From IMG/VR virus record IMGVR_UViG_3300021963_006641, positions 1-44,984 of that record: a DNA stretch of 44,984 nt. One strand, written 5' to 3'. Positions 42,101 through 44,984 of this stretch are shown here, one piece after another. The position numbers were made by a program, and so were the translations under genes. The notes under the pieces were generated by a model. That model was not told where the DNA came from, did not search any database, and worked only from the letters and a program-made list of their open reading frames with translations. How positions within the stretch are numbered: the stretch's first letter is position 1; every line of letters begins with the position of its first letter. Source of the stretch: a virus.

Positions 42101-42275
42101 AAAGAAATGCCTTAAGTGGTTCAGTCTCAACGGTTTTTGAACCATCGGGCATTTGCTTAAATTTGTAAATTAGATTAGTACTTTTATCGTATTCGATATT
42201 AACGATGTATTTTTCATCATCGTGACCTTGTAAAAATTTCTCAACTATATCCAATGATATTTTATAATCGCTCAT
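39153..42275 (-). CDS. 43: Family B DNA polymerase with a macro-like insert in the exonuclease domain
   Basis: The 1040-residue replicative polymerase has Exo I FDLETTG (D176, E178), Exo II GGYNSANFD (N240, D245), Exo III in RYLMDDLWE (Y509, D513), motif A DFNSLYP (D595), motif B KIFINSMFG (K660 to N664) and motif C DTDG (D713, D715). Between Exo II and Exo III, about residues 371-495 match no polymerase: YVKNNPDKVFIFGDNDEKD, GYAGQAKEMRGEKNAIGIPTKKKP and VIPSRGIGTGYAMLDIKAP. This follows the pattern of stand-alone macro-like (ADP-ribose-binding type) phage proteins. Polymerase identification is secure; the macro-like reading is strong by motif and its ligand unknown. A host-type promoter lies upstream, and its start codon falls in a hairpin arm. 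Confidence 0.95.
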   Translation of the reverse strand: MSDYKISLDIVEKFLQGHDDEKYIVNIEYDKSTNLIYKFKQMPDGSKTVETEPLKAFLWMKNLNELKKTLNFYGNNELAIQNARKEYGISITTLKHDEHPRLLNGYRYLLTCDQGYERMLDFFRNGGFYRGIYDERNNIRGHFLILSPVEQYLISTGKRLFKGYEDYNDLEKFVFDLETTGLDPETSRIFLVGCKTNKGFEELFDCEIEGDNADATEVAAIAKFFAAIDYLKPPIIGGYNSANFDWPFIFKRCEKLGIDITQIAKTLKSDEKINTRETILKLGNEVEDYTQVNMFGYSNIDIIHSARKAQAIDSSMKSASLKYVCKYNKVNKKNRVYIKGDKIGPIWKDNKKYYFEDITGSYCETKPAIEYMDVITRHYVKNNPDKVFIFGDNDEKDGYAGQAKEMRGEKNAIGIPTKKKPDNTQDSYYTDSEFDLNKNKINLAINRIIKEIKEGKTIVIPSRGIGTGYAMLDIKAPKTYAFLKASISALQNFINQYQEVDGQFIVKRYLMDDLWETMEVDNIYNQSSFMLAKLIPTTYQRVSTMGTAGLWKMLMLTWSYENGLAVPESDTKRDFTGGLSRLLKVGFSTNLRKMDFNSLYPAIQLAHDVFPGVDITGVLKSMLKYFHSERFKAKDLAKQYKKQGNYQLESLYKRKQLPLKIFINSMFGALGAPNAFPWAEMDVAEGITCRARQYLRLMVKFFVKKGYTPTVLDTDGVNFMAPEIGEDHFYYVGKGYNDEVVAGKEYRGVSAVVAEFNDLYMKGEMALGLDGMWPSTINLARKNYALLEDDGSVSLTGNTIKSKKLPTYIEEFLDKSIVLLLNDKGYDFVMMYYSYVDKIYNKQIPLAKIATKARVKKTIQQYINRGTNKNGKPLPKQAHMELAIKNNLNVNLGDTLYYVNNGNKKSHGDVKEDKNGEIYAKLVDSEIIDKGLNTLGEYNVDKYLDMFNSRIKGLLVVFDKTVRNNIIITNPDQKQSWLRSELSLVNNQPNNEKDQDTIDELFTPSDNELVFWDKHTYKPDFWFEGDIHFTIPGLGKEVPV

Positions 42276-42297
42276 ACTAATAAAAGTTATTTGAGCG
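42269..42297 (-). promoter_or_regulatory. Leader hairpin covering the polymerase start codon
   Basis: Minus strand: CGCTCA (42297-42292), immediately after the -7 box, pairs with TGAGCG (42274-42269), which contains the last two bases of the ATG. An inner AATAA/TTATT stem with a 3-nt loop supports it. It may limit translation of the polymerase. Confidence 0.6.
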
Positions 42298-42329
42298 CAA
42301 ATATAGTAAACTTTTAGTTAAAAACCAAA
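42298..42329 (-). promoter_or_regulatory. Host-type (Bacteroidota) promoter for DNA polymerase
   Basis: Minus strand: TTTG (42329-42326), exactly 20 nt, then TATATTTG (42305-42298), located in the gap between the upstream structural gene (stop at 42340) and the polymerase ATG. Confidence 0.8.
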
Positions 42330-42339
42330 CCTTTGTTCG

Positions 42340-42750
42340 TTAATTGATAAAATTAATATCACTTTTAACGAAACTATCCAAAACATGGATGTATAATTCC
42401 TCAGATATTGGTACGATTAGACTGCCGTTTGGTTGTAATTGCGAATTTAAGAAAATAATTTTAAATTCACCAATATATATTCCTGGTTTTTCGGTATCTT
42501 CTGATGTGAAATCGTAAACAATGTAATATTCCTTATCACTACCACCGTTTATATCACAAGGATCTTTTAAGACAATCCTAGCTTCTTTGTTAGCTATCTT
42601 ATAAATTCCAGTGACTTGGTCTTTCATTGAAAAGGTTATAACTGAATTTTCAAGCATTTCATCAAAATGCTTATAATCATTTCTACCATCATGGTATAAT
42701 CTCATTTTTAAAACGGGTAATTCTGAATATTGTCTAATTGAAAAAACCAT
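42340..42750 (-). CDS. Virion structural protein, small beta-rich (baseplate/fibre type)
   Basis: The 136-residue protein resembles the N-terminal domains of phage baseplate upper proteins: LKMRLYHDGRNDYKHFDEMLENSVITFSMKD, then GIYKIANKEARIVLKD, YYIVYDFTSEDTEKPGIYIGEFKIIF and a final ISEELYIHVLDSF. This is a beta-sandwich with a typical GxYxGEFxI strand. It begins at the last base of the upstream gene (1-nt overlap). The upstream promoter-like TATTTATT lies 14 nt before the next gene start, not this one. Confidence 0.7.
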   Translation of the reverse strand: MVFSIRQYSELPVLKMRLYHDGRNDYKHFDEMLENSVITFSMKDQVTGIYKIANKEARIVLKDPCDINGGSDKEYYIVYDFTSEDTEKPGIYIGEFKIIFLNSQLQPNGSLIVPISEELYIHVLDSFVKSDINFIN

Positions 42751-44285
42751 TACATCATATTTTTAATAAATACTCTCCTACCACCCTTTGGGTAATAAAG
42801 ATTGTAATTTTGTAGCTTATTTTTTATAATATCTCTAATCTCAACAATATACAGTGGTATTGAGTACATCTCAATAAATCTAACACCACCTTCAAATGTA
42901 CCAGCAAAGAATTTTTCTATAATACCGTTAACACGTTTAGTTGGATCTAAATAAACAGCATCAAATAGCCCCTGGGTACCACCACCAAAAGAAATATTAA
43001 ATGGTACACTTTCCTGATATTTAACCTCAGTGTCCAATTCATGCGGTATAAATTCTCTAAATCTAGGGTTCCTGTAAACCGTAAAACCATTTAAACTCAT
43101 TGATAATGTACCATTTCGATAGGCACCGTATTTTAACAAGCATTTTGTTTCGTAACTAAAATCCCTTTCAAATGTTACACTAAAAAATAAAAATTTAGTT
43201 TCATTTTGGTTGATAACGGGGTATCTAGTGTATGATTCTTCAATAGTAAAATATTTTGTAATAATCTTGGCGACAGTAAAATCATCGCAATCGTTACTAA
43301 AATCAATAAATGAGTTATTGGTTATAGTTGTAACTTCTTGTGTTGCACCCGTATAACAAGAATCTGTTGCATATATTGTTCTGTAACCAATTCTACCGTC
43401 TGGTAATATTCTAACGCCAAAACAATTGTCAATAATGTCTTTATACCCACTAAAATAAGTTAATTTTGTGGATCCAGTTACATTTGATGTCGTGAGATTT
43501 AAAATACCATCATTACCATAACCGTTAACAATATTTGTATCAGTTGCATTTCTACCTGCATATGATATTCCATCTTTAGTGTAAAAATACCCAGCGTAGG
43601 GTGAGCCATTTAAAAGGTACACACCACTATTAGTGTATAAATTATTGGTATCTAGAAATGTAAATTGATACTCATCTTTAAATCTAGTTATTTCAACGTC
43701 AGTAAATTCAGAATATTTGTTTTCAGCTCTGGTTCCAATGTAATAAATAAAACCATCATTATTGAAAATATCATTTAATGTTGTACCACTAGTTACGCCA
43801 GTTGTAGCCCCAGTGGTGTCACCAGTTAATGGAAAATGTAACATTAAATTTGTTGTCCAACCTTTTCTCATTCTAGTTGGCATAAATTCAACTGGATAAC
43901 CATGCAATTTAAAAAACCCTTGGTAAAACCCGCCAAAAAGTTGATTATAACCTAGTTTTGGCGAAATATCGTATATTAAATTAGATGTATATCCAGATAC
44001 CGCATGTAGACATAATGTATCGCCACTATTAACAACATATTCAACTTGTGAATCTGGAACTATGTCACCAGCACCAGGTGGTATAAAAAAATTGTCATAA
44101 CCAGTTAATGATATGTTAGGTAATAAAACATCACTAGATTGTCTAATACCCACAATACTACAAAGATCTAATGTTACGTCAATATAAAATAATTTGAACG
44201 CATCATAATCTCTATTGAATGGCCTACAATCTTTGGTTAAAACAAAATCGTAATATTCCCCTTTTTCTAACTCGGTACTATACAT
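42750..44285 (-). CDS. Virion structural protein with a Thr/Gly repeat and lectin-like part
   Basis: The 511-residue protein starts MYSTELEKGEYYDFVLTKDC and has TGDTTGATTGVTSGTT (about 155-170), a short degenerate relative of the GITT repeat in the 16754-18271 protein. The flanking regions are beta-rich with aromatic and Gly residues (GGFYQGFFKLHGYPVEFMPTR; FISG-type strands; GGGTQGLFDAVYL). A LamG/concanavalin-like sandwich or adhesin part is plausible. Probably a neck, baseplate or fibre protein that may touch the cell. Preceded by a TATTTATT box 14 nt upstream, inside the previous coding sequence... see that entry. Named family not recognised. Confidence 0.72.
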   Translation of the reverse strand: MYSTELEKGEYYDFVLTKDCRPFNRDYDAFKLFYIDVTLDLCSIVGIRQSSDVLLPNISLTGYDNFFIPPGAGDIVPDSQVEYVVNSGDTLCLHAVSGYTSNLIYDISPKLGYNQLFGGFYQGFFKLHGYPVEFMPTRMRKGWTTNLMLHFPLTGDTTGATTGVTSGTTLNDIFNNDGFIYYIGTRAENKYSEFTDVEITRFKDEYQFTFLDTNNLYTNSGVYLLNGSPYAGYFYTKDGISYAGRNATDTNIVNGYGNDGILNLTTSNVTGSTKLTYFSGYKDIIDNCFGVRILPDGRIGYRTIYATDSCYTGATQEVTTITNNSFIDFSNDCDDFTVAKIITKYFTIEESYTRYPVINQNETKFLFFSVTFERDFSYETKCLLKYGAYRNGTLSMSLNGFTVYRNPRFREFIPHELDTEVKYQESVPFNISFGGGTQGLFDAVYLDPTKRVNGIIEKFFAGTFEGGVRFIEMYSIPLYIVEIRDIIKNKLQNYNLYYPKGGRRVFIKNMM

Positions 44286-44984
44286 TATATAACTCTAATT
44301 GGTTTTTGGAATGCTCTGAATTTTAATGATGTGTTTACATATGTCGCCTCTTCCGATACACGTTTAAGAATCTCAAGTGGACTTAATCTAGATAATCTAT
44401 CCTCTAATTCTTTTTTAAGTGTAACCATTTCATCTTTACCCTCGCTTAATAATGACTGATATTCTAACGTCATTTCAGCATTTGGGATTGGGACTTTACC
44501 ACCAAAAGTACCTCTAACCCTACCTAGAGTTTCTTTAGCTAGAGCGATAAAGTAACGTCTAACCCAAACTTTAGATGGTTCATTTAAATCGTCAAATGAC
44601 ATACTTTCAAATTTAACGTCAGCTGGTGATTTAATAATATCTTTATTTTTTTCTAGACAATCTTCTTTGTTTCCATTGATGTCGTAATACCAATACCAAA
44701 CTTTAGCTTGATTATATATCGAATTTCTTTTATCCATATTACCACCAGGGGTATTCATTAAATGAAGATATTTTTTCCCGTCTGGGGCATTTGTAATTTT
44801 ATATATAAGTTCAGAACTAATAATCCTATTTTTTAAATTTCTATCTTGGGCTCTCATTAAAATATCAAAAGCTGGTAAAATATAGTAACTACCCAATCCA
44901 ATATATTCACCACCAAAGTTGTTACTCCAAACACCAATAAACGGATCAATAACTGATTGGTCTATTGTTGATGGGGTAAACCAT
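44285..44984 (-). CDS. Virion structural protein, 5' end outside the window (partial)
   Basis: The frame is open from the stop at 44285 to the right edge. The codons beyond the possible TTG start at 44896 give sensible protein (WFTPSTIDQSVIDPFIGVW, then NNFGGEYIG), so the real start lies outside. The visible part has a mixed domain (YYILPAFDILMRAQDRNLKN) and a C-terminal helical block (VWVRRYFIALAKETLGRVRG; LKKELEDRLSRLSPLEILKRVSEEA). Location next to two structural genes, with a 1-nt overlap, suggests a neck, tail or baseplate protein. No family assigned. Confidence 0.75.
   Translation of the reverse strand, partial: WFTPSTIDQSVIDPFIGVWSNNFGGEYIGLGSYYILPAFDILMRAQDRNLKNRIISSELIYKITNAPDGKKYLHLMNTPGGNMDKRNSIYNQAKVWYWYYDINGNKEDCLEKNKDIIKSPADVKFESMSFDDLNEPSKVWVRRYFIALAKETLGRVRGTFGGKVPIPNAEMTLEYQSLLSEGKDEMVTLKKELEDRLSRLSPLEILKRVSEEATYVNTSLKFRAFQKPIRVI

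Noticed and set aside
1-44984. tRNA genes, insertion sequences, attachment sites
   Set aside because: No cloverleaf with a recognisable TpsiC-type arm in the short gaps, no transposase or integrase gene, and no terminal repeats were seen on reading.

Overview
The window looks like part of the genome of a large, AT-rich, T4-like myovirus (contractile-tailed phage). Its host is probably a member of the Bacteroidota. The phage assignment rests on a T4-type head and packaging cluster: large terminase, portal, prohead protease, scaffold and major capsid protein (MCP). A gp55-like sigma factor, a family B DNA polymerase, PhoH and dUTPase support it. The host inference comes from four promoters of the Bacteroidota housekeeping type (TTTG, 20 nt, TAnnTTTG; the spacer is exactly 20 nt in all four) and from A-rich start regions without Shine-Dalgarno sites.

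Layout. Positions 1-4151 (+) hold the end of an unidentified gene, a two-domain glycosyltransferase whose C-terminal half resembles TibC/BAHT O-heptosyltransferases, a small membrane protein, a membrane-anchored lytic transglycosylase and a compact M20-type metallopeptidase. A perfect palindrome at 4135-4160 separates these from the genes on the minus strand. Read in the direction of transcription (right to left), the minus strand starts with structural proteins at 44984-42340 and the DNA polymerase at 42275-39153, which carries a macro-like insert in its exonuclease domain. Then come small virion-type genes, a Pam3-gp28-like putative holin and a DUF397-like protein (39109-36343).

Positions 36276-23244 form a sugar and glycosylation island of about 13 kb. 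It encodes an HldE-C-like nucleotidyltransferase, a cupin, several glycosyltransferases, NeuA, NeuB, a GT8/sialyltransferase-like fusion, a DUF115/Maf-like protein, FkbM and another methyltransferase. dUTPase, a degenerate HD protein, two HAD-like proteins and PhoH are mixed in. From 23241 to 15538 lie the gp55-like sigma factor and baseplate or tail proteins, one of them with a 12-copy GITT repeat. From 15472 to 4192 lies the packaging and head cluster, which includes an unexpected AAA+ ATPase.

How it may work together. NeuB and NeuA would make a CMP-activated nonulosonic (sialic-type) acid. The sialyltransferase-like and Maf-like proteins are candidate transferases for it. The HldE-C-like enzyme together with the TibC-like protein suggests a second, heptose-based branch. 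Two promoter classes are visible: host-type promoters, three of which run straight into a hairpin, and a recurrent TATTTATA box 14-16 nt upstream of several structural-gene starts. That box is a good candidate for the late promoter read by the gp55-like sigma. No tRNA, CRISPR array or insertion sequence was recognised, and no stretch over 300 bases lacks a gene.
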